Assembly (NCBI GenBank): GCA_039583875.1
Contig: CM077155.1
Coordinates: forward strand, 10,953,046-11,017,045
DNA: 64,000 bases
Reading direction: 5' to 3'
Source of the DNA: Platanthera guangdongensis
Lineage: Eukaryota; Streptophyta; Magnoliopsida; Asparagales; Orchidaceae
A program made the translations under genes and the position numbers. Below the pieces are notes generated by a model. It was not told the origin of the DNA and did not search any database. It saw only the letters and a list, made by a program, of their open reading frames with translations. Shown one piece after another: positions 32,907 through 44,447 of the stretch (the stretch's first letter is position 1; every line of letters begins with the position of its first letter).

Positions 32907-33703
32907 ATTTGTGACAAATAACATGTACGTTTCAGAGTGCAGAAAGTGAGGAATATCAGAATAAGTTTCTGACTTTACACATTGCATAAGAGTTAGCACA
33001 GTTTTAAAGAAAAACACAAACATGAGTTTTAAAACAATAACATAATATATCATAAAAAAATATAAATGTGCTACTACATATCAAATAAGTCTGGAAAACA
33101 AAAAAATGACTGTAGATAAACGTGTAACAACTCTACTCAGAGAGTAGATCATCATCATCTATGTGAAAATCCACTTTCTCTCCTCCATCTTCACCAGTGC
33201 TTGCAAGAAATTTCATGAGTCAGACTCTATGAATTCATAAACATATGCAGTGACGTATCAAAGTAAACTAGCTCTACCTAAATGAGCTTAGCACTTGTAG
33301 CAGTAGTGAAGTAACACTGTCAGCATCTCTATCCAGTCTAGCTAGGACCAGTCAAGTTTTGATTTTAATAAATCAAACGTTGTTATCTTACACATTAGTG
33401 ACCACTATGTACCTCATCATATGATTTGACACACCGTCATTTGCAACATTATCAAGTGTGGAATAATGTGCTATGATCACTAATGTTAGATTAACTCATA
33501 CAACGACTTTCTATTCCCAGTTGAATAATTCTCAAATCAGCTTGCAACGAGAAAGATGTTAAGTCATCAGGTGTAGAATGACTAGCATCTAACCATCTTG
33601 GGCTTTCATTAAGAAATTATTTGGGGTTTTCAGTCTGTTATTAGATGCTTGAATGTTGCGACTATAAGTTCTTGCTATAAAAACATAAACATATGAGGAA
33701 GTT
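32907..33703 (-). other. Copia-2 3' untranslated region
   Basis: AT-rich sequence between the RNase H end and the polypurine tract. No open frame with a domain is present. Confidence 0.5.
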
Positions 33704-35733
33704 TCATATTTCTATGAACTTTAATCCCATCTCCCCCGATATTTTAATGGTGAGAAATCTATTTAAGCCCTTTGTTAAGGCGTCTGCAACATCATCTTTT
33801 GACCTCACATCAACGAGGTTCACAATCCCTTGACTCGTAAGGGAGGTCAACCAGGCTTGTTTCATCCATAGCTGCCTTCTTTTGCTATTAAACAACGTGT
33901 TCGTAGTAACCGTTTAGTAGTCTGATTGTCGCAGTAAACTGCAACAGAACTTAACTTCAGGCTCGACAGTGGAATGCCCATCACCAAATCTCTTATCCAC
34001 TCTGCTTCTTCTCCAGCTGAAGCTAGAGCGTAGAGTTCGGATTCCATAGAAGACAATGCAATACATGATTGCCTCTTGGACTTCCAGGCTACAGCTGCTC
34101 CTCCTAGTGTGAATATAAATCCACTAGTGAACTTGCTGTCGTTTAATTCTGAGCACCATGATGCATTAGAATATCCTTCCAAAACTGGAGGATGACCATG
34201 GTAATATAAAGCATACTTTTGGATGTGCTTTAAGTATTGCATCAGCCTATCGAGGGCATCCCAATGGTCTTGGCTAGGATTACTAGTGAATCTGCTTAAC
34301 ATGCCGACCGTAAAGGCTATGTCAGGTCTTGTGCAGACCATAACATACATGAGACTACCAATCAGCTTAGCATAATCTAACTGTCTAATCACAGCTCCAT
34401 CATTGGGCTTCAAGCGATTATTGTAATCGTAAGGTGTCTCCACTGCTCTACGTTCACTGTATCCCCACGTGTCCAACAAGGACTTTATATAGTGACTTTG
34501 ACTTAGGGAAATGTCATTTTTCCCAAAGCTCACTTGCATGTCTAGTATAGTCTCAGCTACACCTAGGTCTTTAATGCTAAACGTCTGCATTAGTTCTGAC
34601 TTAACGTCATCCACCACGGATTGATCAGAACCAAGAATCAGCATATCATCAACATACAAGCATATTATAGCAACTTTGTTCGATCTATGACATATGTAAA
34701 GACATTTATCCGAGAGACTCGACATGAATCCCATGTTCCGTACACTATAGTCAAACTTCTCATGTTATAATTTTGGTGCTTGTTTGAGTTCGTATAGTGA
34801 CTTGACCAACTTACAGACCTTACTTTCGTGACTGTGCACTATGAAACTTTCAGGTTGGCTCATGTATATCTCTTCGATCAGATCTCCGTTCAAAAACGCA
34901 GTCTTAACATCCATTTGATGAACAATAAAGTTCTCAATAGGCGCAATAGCAAGGAGTATCCTAATGATTGCTAAGTGACACGCTGGTGAATATACATCAA
35001 ATTAATCCACCCCACTAACTTGTGTGAAACCTTTAGCCACCAGACGCACTTTATACTTAGCTACGCTACGATCAGGATTGAGCTTCTTTTTCAGAACCCA
35101 CTTACACCCTATAGTTTTAGCCCCTTTTGGCTTATCAACCAACGTCCAGGTGTTGTTCTGAAGCAAAGAGTTCATCTCTTCATCAATGGCCTCTTTCCGG
35201 AGTACGGAATACCTTGATCTCATCGCGTCCTTATAGGTGGATGGATCAGCCTCAACGTGGTAAGTGACAAAATCACTACCAAAGGTTTTGTGAGTTCGCT
35301 CTCTCATCAAAGTCCTTCTAGACTCTAGGACATTATTATCTACCGGGACTGAATAGGAGGTGCTCGGTACTGATTCAGGTTCTTCCTCAGTAATAGTTGC
35401 TTGCATACCTGAGATTGTCAGGTTCTTATCCTTAAGGAACTTATCCTCAAAGAACGCAGCATCCCTAGATTCAATAATTATATTATTAGACAGGTATAAG
35501 AATCTATCTACAACACTATCTTCAGCACAACCTAAGTAGACACACGTGTTGGTCCTAGGTCCAAGTTTAGACCGTCTAGGGTCAGTGACCCTGACATAGG
35601 CTATGCAGCCGCAGGTCTTAAGTTTAGTTAAAGTCGGGGGTCTCTTAAACCAAAGCTCATAGGGTGTGACGTCTAACTTAGCATGAGGGACTTTGTTCAG
35701 AATGTTGTTTGCAGTTAAAACTGCTTCCCCCAA
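33704..35733 (-). pseudogene. pol: Copia-2 reverse transcriptase and RNase H
   Basis: Integrase C-terminal sequence (VFLG-type block, here CVYLGCAEDS) leads into RT (EAIDEEMNSLL, KARLVAKGFTQ-type block with KVRLVAKGFTQ, then a stop after SGVD near 35002). RT resumes with a YVDD active site at 34645-34656. RNase H follows (KFTSGFIFTLGGAAVAWKS, SSMESELYALASA) and, after another break near 33890, VDVRSKDDVADALTKGL. In the first RNase H active-site block the usual Asp reads Asn (EGYSNASW). Several frame changes and stops make it inactive. Confidence 0.9.
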
Positions 35734-36737
35734 TAGGCAGTAGGTATGCCAGCAGTGAGCAACATAGAGTTCAACATCTCTATTAACGTTCTATTTTTTC
35801 GCTCGGCTATACCATTCGATTGAGGTGAGTAAGGAGCAGTGGTTTCTGCTATAATCCCTTGAGAGGCAAGGAAACCCCGAAACTCACTAGACATGTATTC
35901 TCCTCCTTTATCACTTTTAAACCTCTTTATTCTCATGTCTAGTTGGTTTTCTACCCTGGTTTTGAAAAGACAAAACTTTTCAAACGCTTCATCTTTAGTT
36001 TTAAGAAGATATATGTGACAGAACCTAGAGCAGTCATATATAAACGTGATCATATACTTCCTTCCTCCTCTGGTGATAAAACTTTTAAAGTCACATATGT
36101 AGGAATGTATAAGCTCTAGAGGTGTTATGCTCCTAGTAACCGCACGAAAAGGTTTCCTAGTGATCTTGGTCTGAGCACACACGTCACATTTCTCAGGCGC
36201 TGACTTAGTGTCTAATGTGATCAGGTGAGTTCTAGCTATTTAGAACATTTTCCTATAGTTCACGTGTCCTAGTCTCTCATGTAGAGTCTTAGGGCTAACT
36301 AAGTTTGTTTGAACTTGTTGAACTAATTCATTTGATAGACTTAGTCGGTACATCCTATTTTGGACGTATGCACATCCAAAATAGTGGGAGTTAACTGACA
36401 GTGTTACTCTACCGCTACAAAAAGTAAATGACATACCCGCATCACATAATAGACTAATAGACACTAAGTTAGCAGCTAGTGAAGGAATAAATTTAACATT
36501 CTTTAAAATTAAAGACTTACCTGAGGATAGCAGCAAGGTTGCGTTCCTCACCTTCAGTACGTCAGCTGTCTCGCCATTGGCCACCGTCACAGACTCTTTC
36601 ACAGTAGTGAGCCCTGTCATAAGAGCAGAATTGTTGCAAACGTGGCACGTCGCCCCCGAATCCAAGTACCACTCCGTGCTGGCCTTAGCATTTCCGACCA
36701 TTGCAACAAAGTCGTAAGGCTCAGCTTGGCTAACCAT
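35715..36737 (-). pseudogene. pol: Copia-2 protease and integrase
   Basis: The protease motif DSGATCHV is near 36660. The HHCC start HERLGHVNYRK is followed by a stop at about 36240. Integrase continues at 36182 with VKSF-type sequence, KSDKGGEYMS and SNGIAERKNR. The first catalytic Asp of the DDE triad is replaced by Tyr in IHSYICDF (codon at 36099-36101), so the enzyme would be dead even without stops. Confidence 0.9.
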
Positions 36738-37572
36738 ATTGGCATTGTTGCCATCCTGTGGTGTTTTGGTTCTTTCCCTTTTAAGGAGCCTGAAATCAGA
36801 TGCGCTGTGTCACCACTTGTTGTAGTTAAAACACTTGCCATTGAATTTTTTTATTGCATTTGTTAGGGCTTGCAACATGGGAGCTACCATGGGAGGGTCT
36901 GGTCCTCTTAGGGTTCGACACGCATTTAGAACTAAGGAGCATGTTAGCCGCAGCCTTCTGCTTGCTAACAGTTTCTAAAGCGTGTCGAGTCCTATTTTCA
37001 TCCTCAATGTGAATAAATCGCTTGAGGTCAGTAAGGCCGACTTGCATCTTCTTGCAGTACATTTCAGTTTTAAAGTTGTACCACGTAGAGGACAATTTAA
37101 AAATAATCGTGACAACAACAAAACTGTCTGGCAAAAAAATATTCTCACTATGTAAAGAATCTACTAGAGCTTCAAAATCCGATACCTGAGGGAGAATCAC
37201 TTTCTCCTCGTCGAACATGAAGGAGTGGAATTTGTCCACCAGGTGTGCCTTGGACAAATCCTCCTCTTGCCTAAAGTGCTCCTCTAGTGCCTCCCAGATT
37301 TCCTTGGCGGTCTTCATTTTGATATACGTCTTCGCCAGGCTGGAGGACAAACAGTTTAGCAGGTAGTCGCGACAGAAGTCCTCATCAGCAATCCACTGGG
37401 CTTCCTCTTCAGTTCCCATAACGTCAGCACGATCAGACTGAACTGTGTAGAAAACGTTCAGATATTTCATTCCAAACTGGGTATTCAACTTCCAGTCGTT
37501 GAACTCGATCGTCGTGAATTTTTCCAGTTTTATCATCGGTACAGGAGAGGAGAAACTATTACCCTTCATCAT
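36738..37572 (-). pseudogene. gag: Copia-2 gag
   Basis: ATG at 37572 downward opens a 248-codon frame with a UBN2-type copia Gag: IKLEKFTTIEFNDWKL, DYLLNCLSSSLAKTY, AKEIWEALEEHF, KAHLVDKFHSFMFDE. The zinc knuckle at about 36840-36790 is damaged. It reads CFNYNKW, then a stop, then HSASDF, with Cys positions lost. Gag would form particles. Confidence 0.88.
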
Positions 37573-38546
37573 TATTCTTCACTATCTTTGATCTTCCTTG
37601 TAAAGACCACAACCTTAAAGCAGAAAGTTCAGTCCACTCTTAGACCCAAACAGTACCTGAAATCCTCACTTGGAGAAGCATCGGCGAGTCACTGCTTCCC
37701 GATCGAAAACAAAAATGGAGGCTTTTTTCGATTAAGAACAGCGATGGTGGAGTTTGATGCGAAACTGTAATGGAGGTGTTTGACTGCCAATGTTTCCTTT
37801 TGTTTCCTGTATCAATAAATTTCCTCTTAGGTTTGCAAGATGGCAGATCTTCTCCACAAACTGCAACAGCTGAGATACATAGCGATCCAGAGGCAGTGGC
37901 CACAAAAAATCGGCAACAAAATCGACCACTGCAGAAACTCCAGGCAGCGGGATCGATCACTGCAGGCGAAGACGGCTCCACGCGAGAAACAGCGACGGGA
38001 AACTCCTTTCCCAATCTCAGCGGCGACAATTCTGATTCCAGCGGCGGCCAGAACACAACCTGTACAAGCGGATGCCCTGTGTAGGCAGCGGCTCTATGCA
38101 AGAGGCGGCTAGGGTTTCTCCTTCTTCACGATCATTTCCAGCGGCTGCAAAATCGCGGGATAGACGAAGGAAGCCGTTACGACAGCGAAAACCTCCCGAT
38201 TTCAGCGGCGGCGGCGCCGATCTTCTTCTATATTCCATGCGGCGCCGATCTGGAGGACAGCGGCACGGTTTTTATTTTCTTTCCCGATTTTGATTGCCGG
38301 CGGACGGGAGACGAAAGGAGAGGAAACGACGTTTTGTTTTCTTTCTTCCCGACCTGAACACCGGCGACAATAGGAAATCGAGAGCAGCGGGGAAGAGAAA
38401 CGACGGTGCCCTATTCCTTCCTCGTCTCCTGTGCGAAATCTGACGAGAGAGAATGGCTCTCGATCAAAATCAGGCGGCGAGAAAATCCGAGTAACGGGAA
38501 GAAGCGGTTACGGGAGTTCGAGCAACAGGGGCGTATGATTCGAGAA
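37573..38546 (-). other. Copia-2 untranslated leader
   Basis: About 970 bp between the 5' LTR and gag, with CAGCGG-type motifs near 38037-38215. Short open frames on both strands lack domains. No standard Met-type primer-binding site abuts the LTR on the minus strand; the primer is undetermined. Confidence 0.5.
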
Positions 38547-38721
38547 TGTGGGGGTTGCTCAAAGCATCTGGATAGGGATCTAGGTGGAATCCCCTACCCG
38601 TTGCCCCTAGGTGGGTATAAATAGGTAAACCCAAGGAGTTTCTATGGGTATCGGATCTACATTTGTCCAAACTGACCCGTTATGCCTTCGAACTCGTTAT
38701 TCATCCAAATATACATTAACA
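38547..38721 (-). repeat. Copia-2 5' LTR
   Basis: 175 bp, same length as the 3' LTR, with matching ends and followed by ATATT. Confidence 0.92.
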
Positions 38722-41367
38722 ATATTTTGGTCTCTCCCGTGTTGTTTTTTTTTCTCGAGAAATCATGTTGATCTCTTAAACTCTCTAAGATAACAAATCA
38801 CTTCGATATTAAAATTTGAACTCTGAAGATCTAGACCGTGTCAGAGATTCATCTCCCTTGAAGCGGACGTATAAAAAGAAGCATCCATCAAAGATTGGAG
38901 CGAAGGCTTCTTGTTTTAGGATATGTTGGTATAAAGGCACTCTTCCTAAGCTTTAGTGCACAGAAGACGACACCCACAAAGGTTCTTCCTAAGCTTCCAG
39001 ACATAGAAAATGTTGAAATTGTTGAAGTAGGCAGTCAGGATAGTGCAGACCGCCTAGATAGCCCAGACAGCGCACGGTTAGCACAAATAGGATTGACGGA
39101 TAGCCAAGTTCATGGTTGTTCTCGCGGTCTGTCTTAGCAGGTTCCCTAGGGTATCAACCGTGCGGTTAGCATTAGCTAATCACGAACTGTGTGGTCTGGA
39201 AGGTGAGACAGCGGAGACCGACAAATTGCCGCTTTGTGTGGTTAAGGTTCAGGTTACGTAGCTGTTGTTATCTCCTTAAGTTCACGCGGACTGAGGATGT
39301 TGTATGCATAGCTGTGTGGATTGTTGGTGTTAACTGTATGTGCAGTCTGATGTGGGAAGTCCACATGTTGTGCGGACTGGTGCTGCTAGCCTCCATGTCA
39401 ATGGCAGTTATTCTATCCCCCTGGGTGGTGACAGTATCAGCCTGCCTGCATATAAATAGGGATGTTGAGCTCGTTATAAAAAATAGAAACTGGAAGAACT
39501 GAAGCTCGAGTTAAACTTGGCGGTTAAGATTTTCTAACTGCGCAACTAAGTGAAGTGATCAGGGTTATTATTGTGTTTACAGATTGTGCGGCTAGCACTT
39601 GGTAGCCAAGAAACTGGTTCTGAAGGCAGTGTGAATAGCTGGTAGCAGTCGACGACGGTTAGCAACAAGTAATTGATATGCGACTAGACGGTCTTTTTCC
39701 TTGGCAATTTATCGACTTAATATCACAGTTCTCTTTGGCAGACTGAGTTGCAGTTCAAATAAAGCTGTTCGCTGAACTCTTTTGTTATTACCAAGGTGAT
39801 CTGGAAATGATCAAACATGTAGTCTCACTGCTAACGTAATATGAGCCTATGAGGTCGCACATAGAGCATTGGAGATGTTGGAAAGGTTTGTGTTGGTCTT
39901 GCTCATATGTGATGTGAGTGAAGGACCAAGCCTATGACGTTCTGGATGTGAAGGATTTTCATTCCGGGACCTATATTGTGAATATGGGTCATTAGGTAAG
40001 TGGTCAAAACATTCTAAGGGAAATTAGTCGAGTATCCTTAAGGTTTCAACGAATGAGATGGAATTCGTCCAATATCGTCATAATAGACTCAATGAATCTG
40101 TCTTGGGTTCATCGAGTATCGTAATGACAGTTTCGACAAATTACACTTATTTGTCAAATGTTGTCGATTAGTCAAGTATCGTCGATTAGTCAAATATTGC
40201 CTTAATAGTTGGGCGGTTTGCTCTGCCTCGGTTCGTCGAGTATGTTGTGTGTTATTTCGATGAATAGATTTGATTCGTCAAATATCGACATATATACACG
40301 TTGAATTTTGTTTCCTCCGGTTTAATTCCTTTAAGTCCAGTTCGGCGTGGTTTGCAGGTATCAGAAGCTTCAGTCTACTGTATATATATGTTGTAAACAA
40401 TAAACCGAGTGAGAGATGCAATTTTTCTTCTGACCTAATCGAGTGAGTCGATCTTTTCTTCCCGATGGAACTATTTCGTCTAGGGCATGATCGCTGCTTC
40501 TCGCCGCCGACAGTTCGATGTTCTACTACTTCACTGGAAAGTGTTTCCTAAGTGTTGTCATCGTCATTGTCGCCTCTTCTTTAACGGTTCTAGTAAGCCG
40601 TGGAGACGTTGATGACATACTTTCTTCCAACTTAGATCTTGTGTGACAAGAGTCTAAGGGTTCTCCGTGCTCGTGTGGATATTCGTAGAGGCGTAGACAC
40701 TATTCTACGCTCAGAACTCCGACCGTTAGCATTCGTTGGACTTCTTCGGAGCACCTTGGTTGGGTATTAACTCAATCACTCAAAGGTATAGTTTATTTAC
40801 AGCTATGTTACTTCTTGATCAATGTTCATCGCTAGATCCATATTTCTTTTGGGTTTTCTTGTTCCTAATTCCGTTGCGCACAACTGTTGTGACGTATAAC
40901 AAAACCCAACAAACTCATGGTTAGGCAACCATGGCGATTAGGAGGCCAGGAGTTGCGGCTAGGTGACAACTTAGTTTTAGTTCATCTGTTCACGACGACT
41001 TCAGCGATTAGGCATTCTCGCGGTCAGAAGACCATAAGTTACTGACATGGTTATATTTAGTAGTCAATAAACATCAGTTCACACGACTAAGTGTGCGGTC
41101 TGGCTGTTCGCCGGAATTGGCTGTTAGCATTGGCGGATCTACAGCTTGGGTTGTTATAGAGTTCTGTCCGTTGGTTTTACACTTATTGTTTTTTATGTTC
41201 TCCATCGAGTGCACTGCGAGATCATGTCTCACAATATATGTCTCGTATTGTAAAGAAGACTATTAATTCAATTGTGGCTCTTGTTCTTCTACTTGTTTAT
41301 GGTTTATTTGGTTTGCATGATTGAGTGTTCCTGCGACCTTCCCCACTTCACAAAATTTTACATAGTA
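38722..41367 (+). other. Compound LTR-like sequence upstream of a copia gag relic
   Basis: Two TATA boxes (GCATATAAATAGG at 39449-39461 and CTGTATATATATG near 40379) and two polyadenylation-like spots (AATAAAGC near 39762, AATAAACC near 40410) suggest two overlapping or nested LTRs. A segment 39876-40911 has LTR-like ends (TGTTGG...CCCAACA) but no matching target duplication. The stretch ends TTTTACA at 41367, followed by TAGTATTAGAGGG, a decayed Met-type primer site. No open frame with a domain occurs in it. Confidence 0.4.
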
Positions 41368-41459
41368 TTAGAGGGACAGAGGTTTGAGCAGTGATCAACC
41401 ACAAATGTTTACATGCTACCTTTGTAAGTTTCAAGTGAACCAGGTACATAACAATGAAA

Positions 41460-42800
41460 TGAAGTTACACAGGAGGCCTCGGAATCAAACTCCTAACACA
41501 GACTAACTTCAAGAAGTGGAAGTCGTGTATGGAGAGTTATCTTCTTGCCGAGTGTACAACCCAGTGTCCAGCGAGTGTGATGAGCAGGAGTAGACCTAGC
41601 CAAGTAATGCACGGTCTAGGCCTCAAGCGAGTCGGATTGGCGAGTGTTATGGAGTTTCCCCGACTCACCCGGGCTGGGGGAACAAAATACGGGGCGAGTG
41701 GAGTATCTGGGCTCGCATTTGCCCCTGGATCTAGGTAGGCGATGGGCGAGTGGGATGGTTGAGTCCGCACTCGCCCTGGACCTCAGTAGGGGGGAGCGAG
41801 TTCCAACCCCATGGAGCACTCGCCGCCAAAGCGAGTGGTTTTTTCATAGACCACCTGCTATGTAGTGCCTTTTACTATTTTGCCCCTATTGGCATGTTAG
41901 TAACCTTTTAGAATAGCAGAATTGCGTTGTTGGCAGACCGATTTGGGCTGCGTATAGCCTGTTAGAACAATGGAGTTGAGTTGTTTGCAGACCGGGTTTG
42001 GAATTCTATAAATAGACCCACGAGGGTACCTTAGAGGGCAAGCTTCTCATTTTCTGGTCTTGTAGCGCTTTTTGAGGTACCCTTAGCTCAGCACTAGCTA
42101 ACAAGGGGAAGCGCTCTAAGATCTTTTGGTTTACGGTGGGACCTCCATGTTGTAGCCGCAGGTCAGTCTAAAATCCTAAGTTTTTGGTCGAGTCGGCTCG
42201 ATCCCTAGGAGAAGTAAGTGTGCGGTCATCCCTTTTTGGATCCGAACTCCACAAAAGTCGACTTTCATTTTCAACAGCGAGGACCTCTGAGAGGTCGTTG
42301 GTGGAGAGGAAAGGCAAGAGGTGATTTTTAATGATAGAGATTCTCAAGAGGTGAGGGCTTGGAGGAGAACAAACGCAAAAGCTGAGTTCATTCTAAAGCA
42401 GGCGATATCACCTAAGTTATTTGACCACATCATTATATGTAGGTCAGCTGCAGAGATTTGGACAACCTTGGATGAGCTGTTCAACAAGAAGAATGTAATT
42501 CAGCTACAGTTCTTAAAGAATGAGTTGGCGTGAGCAGCTCATGAAGATCTGTCCATTTCATATTTTTTCTTAAAAATGAAGAACATGTATGCTGAGATTT
42601 CAGCATTGGACCCGGATGAGTCCATTTCAGAGGCGAAGCTAAAGAGACACATTATCTACGACTTATGGAAGGAATATGTGGTTTTTGTTACTTTTGAGGT
42701 TGTGCCAATCAGTCATCTTTGCTTGAGCCGGAAAATCTGTTGAGTTCGCAGGAGAGCTTGGCAAGACAAATGGATGGAGTTTTTATCTCAGGGGAAACTT
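41460..42800 (+). pseudogene. gag: Copia gag relic (UBN2 type), split by a solo LTR
   Basis: Before the solo LTR the frame reads LTQTNFKKWKSCMESYLLAE (to 41552). After it, from 42277, it reads DL, a stop in place of Trp, EVV, then RAWRRTNAKAEFILKQAIS, SAAEIWTTLDELFNKKN and LQFLKNELA, and further LKRHIIYDL. This is the N-terminal part of a copia Gag. It ends around 42800 with no protease or pol after it, so the element is truncated. Confidence 0.78.
41553..42276 (+). mobile_element. Solo LTR, 724 bp, same group as the Tat LTR at 43534-44252
   Basis: It starts TGTACAACCC and ends TTTTCAACA, flanked by CCGAG (41548-41552) and GCGAG (42277-42281), a 4 of 5 match. It shares with the minus-strand LTR at 43534-44252 a CTATAAATAGACCCA TATA region (42007-42022) and a GGTGGGACCTCC motif, in the same order. 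It interrupts the copia gag relic cleanly. Confidence 0.82.
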
Positions 42801-43533
42801 TTTATTGGAGTATACGTTTCGCACTCCTTGGTTTTAAAATAACAAATCCCAAATGTATTTTATCATAATTTGTTTGTGGTGTGCAAATATAATAGGTACA
42901 ACATTCTGATGATTTAGGATGAGCGACATACAAAAAAATTTATAGAGCAGCGATATCGTAGGTGATATCCTCTATCTCATGGCGATAGCATACTAACGCC
43001 AGCTAAGACATATGTCATGATTCTCAACGGTTAGCACAAGGCGCATAACTCGATGATATCGTCAAGAGATATCATGCTATTGTGGCACGAAAGTCCCACG
43101 TTTGTACACGTTCTCCATCTTCCCGACGTAGTTATTGTAGAGTGGGACACGTGGAAGCAAACAGAGATATCGTAGGCGATACCTAGCTATCATGGCGTGA
43201 TTGTGCAAAAATTATATATAGTCTAGATTTCAGGAAATCACTGTTGCACAGCCCCAAGAGCCTTCATCCCGTGCATCCCCAACCTGAAAACTCCATAGAT
43301 CCAGAAAAACTCATAAGTTCTCAAGCAAGATCAAGAATGAAGAAGGGACTGTTCGTGCTTTTCAACTCTGATGACCTTTGCAAGGATTTATTGTCTTCTT
43401 TAGCGATCAAGACCAGAGTGAGTTTTCATTTCAGATTTCTTTTCTTTCTATTAATTTCGTAAATGGTAGAGAATTCGCCGAAATGTGAGTGGCAAATAGG
43501 CCCGTGTTTGGTTTAGGAGGAAATCGTCGCCTT
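42801..43533 (+). other. LTR-like fragment with TATA box
   Basis: Contains repeated GCGATATCGTAGG.GATA and GATATC words, a CCCACG/GTGGGACACGTGG inverted motif, and a TATA box (AATTATATATAGTC near 43209). An open stretch at 43244-43459 has no domain. The last 40 bases (GGCCCGTGTTTGGTTTAGG) look like a MITE end cut by the Tat LTR. Confidence 0.35.
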
Positions 43534-44252
43534 TGGTGAAGCCAAATATGACCTCAACGGGAGTTCAAAGAAAAAAGGGTGCAACCAAAACCTACTTCTC
43601 TCAAGCCTCAACCCTCGACTGGATTCCAAGGACCTAAGACTGACCCAAAGCCTCAGCAGGGAGGTCCCACCTCACACCCGGAAGATCTCTGAGAGCTTCC
43701 CCTCCAAAGCCAAAGCTGGGCTAGGAGCTCCTCAGAAAGCACTGGAATTTGAGAGATAATGATAGCTTGCCTTCTAAGGAGCCCTTATGGGTCTATTTAT
43801 AGCATCCTGCTGACTTGAAATTACTAAAAAGCCCATAGTTGGTCTGCCAATAGCCGAAGCCCGCTGTTTTTCTGAGGGTACTGAAGTAATTTCTTCTGAG
43901 GGTAATTAGGACATTCTACCCAAGGCCCTGGGCCCCCCCTCGGCGAGAGCTGAGCCGAGGACCTCCTGTCCAGAGCCTGGCACGAACGCTCTCGCCTGCT
44001 TACAGGCGAGAGCCCTTTGAGAGAGGAGCCTGGCGCAAGAGCAAGCGTTCCCGCGCTGGCCATGCTCGACGATCTTGGCCCGCTGTTCTCCGTTCGACGA
44101 TTCGGTTGCGCTCGCCGATCTTGGATCGACAATCTGGCGTGATCGTTCCCGCCCACTTGGGCGAGATCTTCTTTAGGGCGGGAACTCCTTCAGCTAGCCC
44201 AATTGTGACCATTGCGCCTCCTGGTCTGACTCAGCGAATATGGGGTTGTACA
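43534..44252 (-). repeat. 3' LTR of the Tat element
   Basis: Read on the minus strand it starts TGTACAACCCCATATTCGCT and ends TTGGCTTCACCA, about 719 bp, with a TATA box (GCTATAAATAGACCC near 43805-43791). Related LTRs are the solo copy at 41553-42276 and the miniature one at 31615-31781. The last CA is mutated or one base off relative to the family. Confidence 0.82.
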
Positions 44253-44272
44253 CAATCCCCGCTCTTTTTGAG
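44253..44272 (-). promoter_or_regulatory. Tat polypurine tract
   Basis: On the minus strand CTCAAAAAGAGCGGGGATTG abuts the LTR start. The gag-only element at 21959-30055 has AAAAAGTGCGGGGATTA in the same place. Confidence 0.75.
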
Positions 44273-44447
44273 CTAGCTCTGCGCTCAAAAAGACATGTCC
44301 AACCCAAAAAATATTCGCTGAGCACGTGTCAACATCAGGGAATCTTTCGGTGGGCCGTACGGTGTCTATAAATACGTGTGCTAATAGACTACCATAACAC
44401 TTCCCTCGAGTCGTCATTCTCCGCCTGAGCTCTCGCCTTCTCTCGCG

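Larger units (their letters stand above)
32720..38721 (-). mobile_element. Complete Ty1-copia LTR retrotransposon on the minus strand (Copia-2)
   Basis: Short LTRs of 175 bp lie at 38547-38721 (5') and 32720-32894 (3'). The target duplication is ATATT at 32715-32719 and 38722-38726. Gag, protease, integrase, RT and RNase H follow in copia order on the minus strand. The LTRs differ at about 14 of 175 positions by eye, so it is clearly older than Copia-1. The coding region carries many stops and active-site changes. Confidence 0.94.

Noticed and set aside
39876..40911. Solo LTR with ends TGTTGG and CCCAACA
   Set aside because: The ends look right but the flanking 5-mers (GGAGA and AACTC) do not match, so it is only mentioned within the compound LTR-like stretch.
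43244..43459. 72-codon open frame after a TATA box as a small gene
   Set aside because: No domain or conservation is visible, and the context is LTR-like fragments; it is probably a chance frame.
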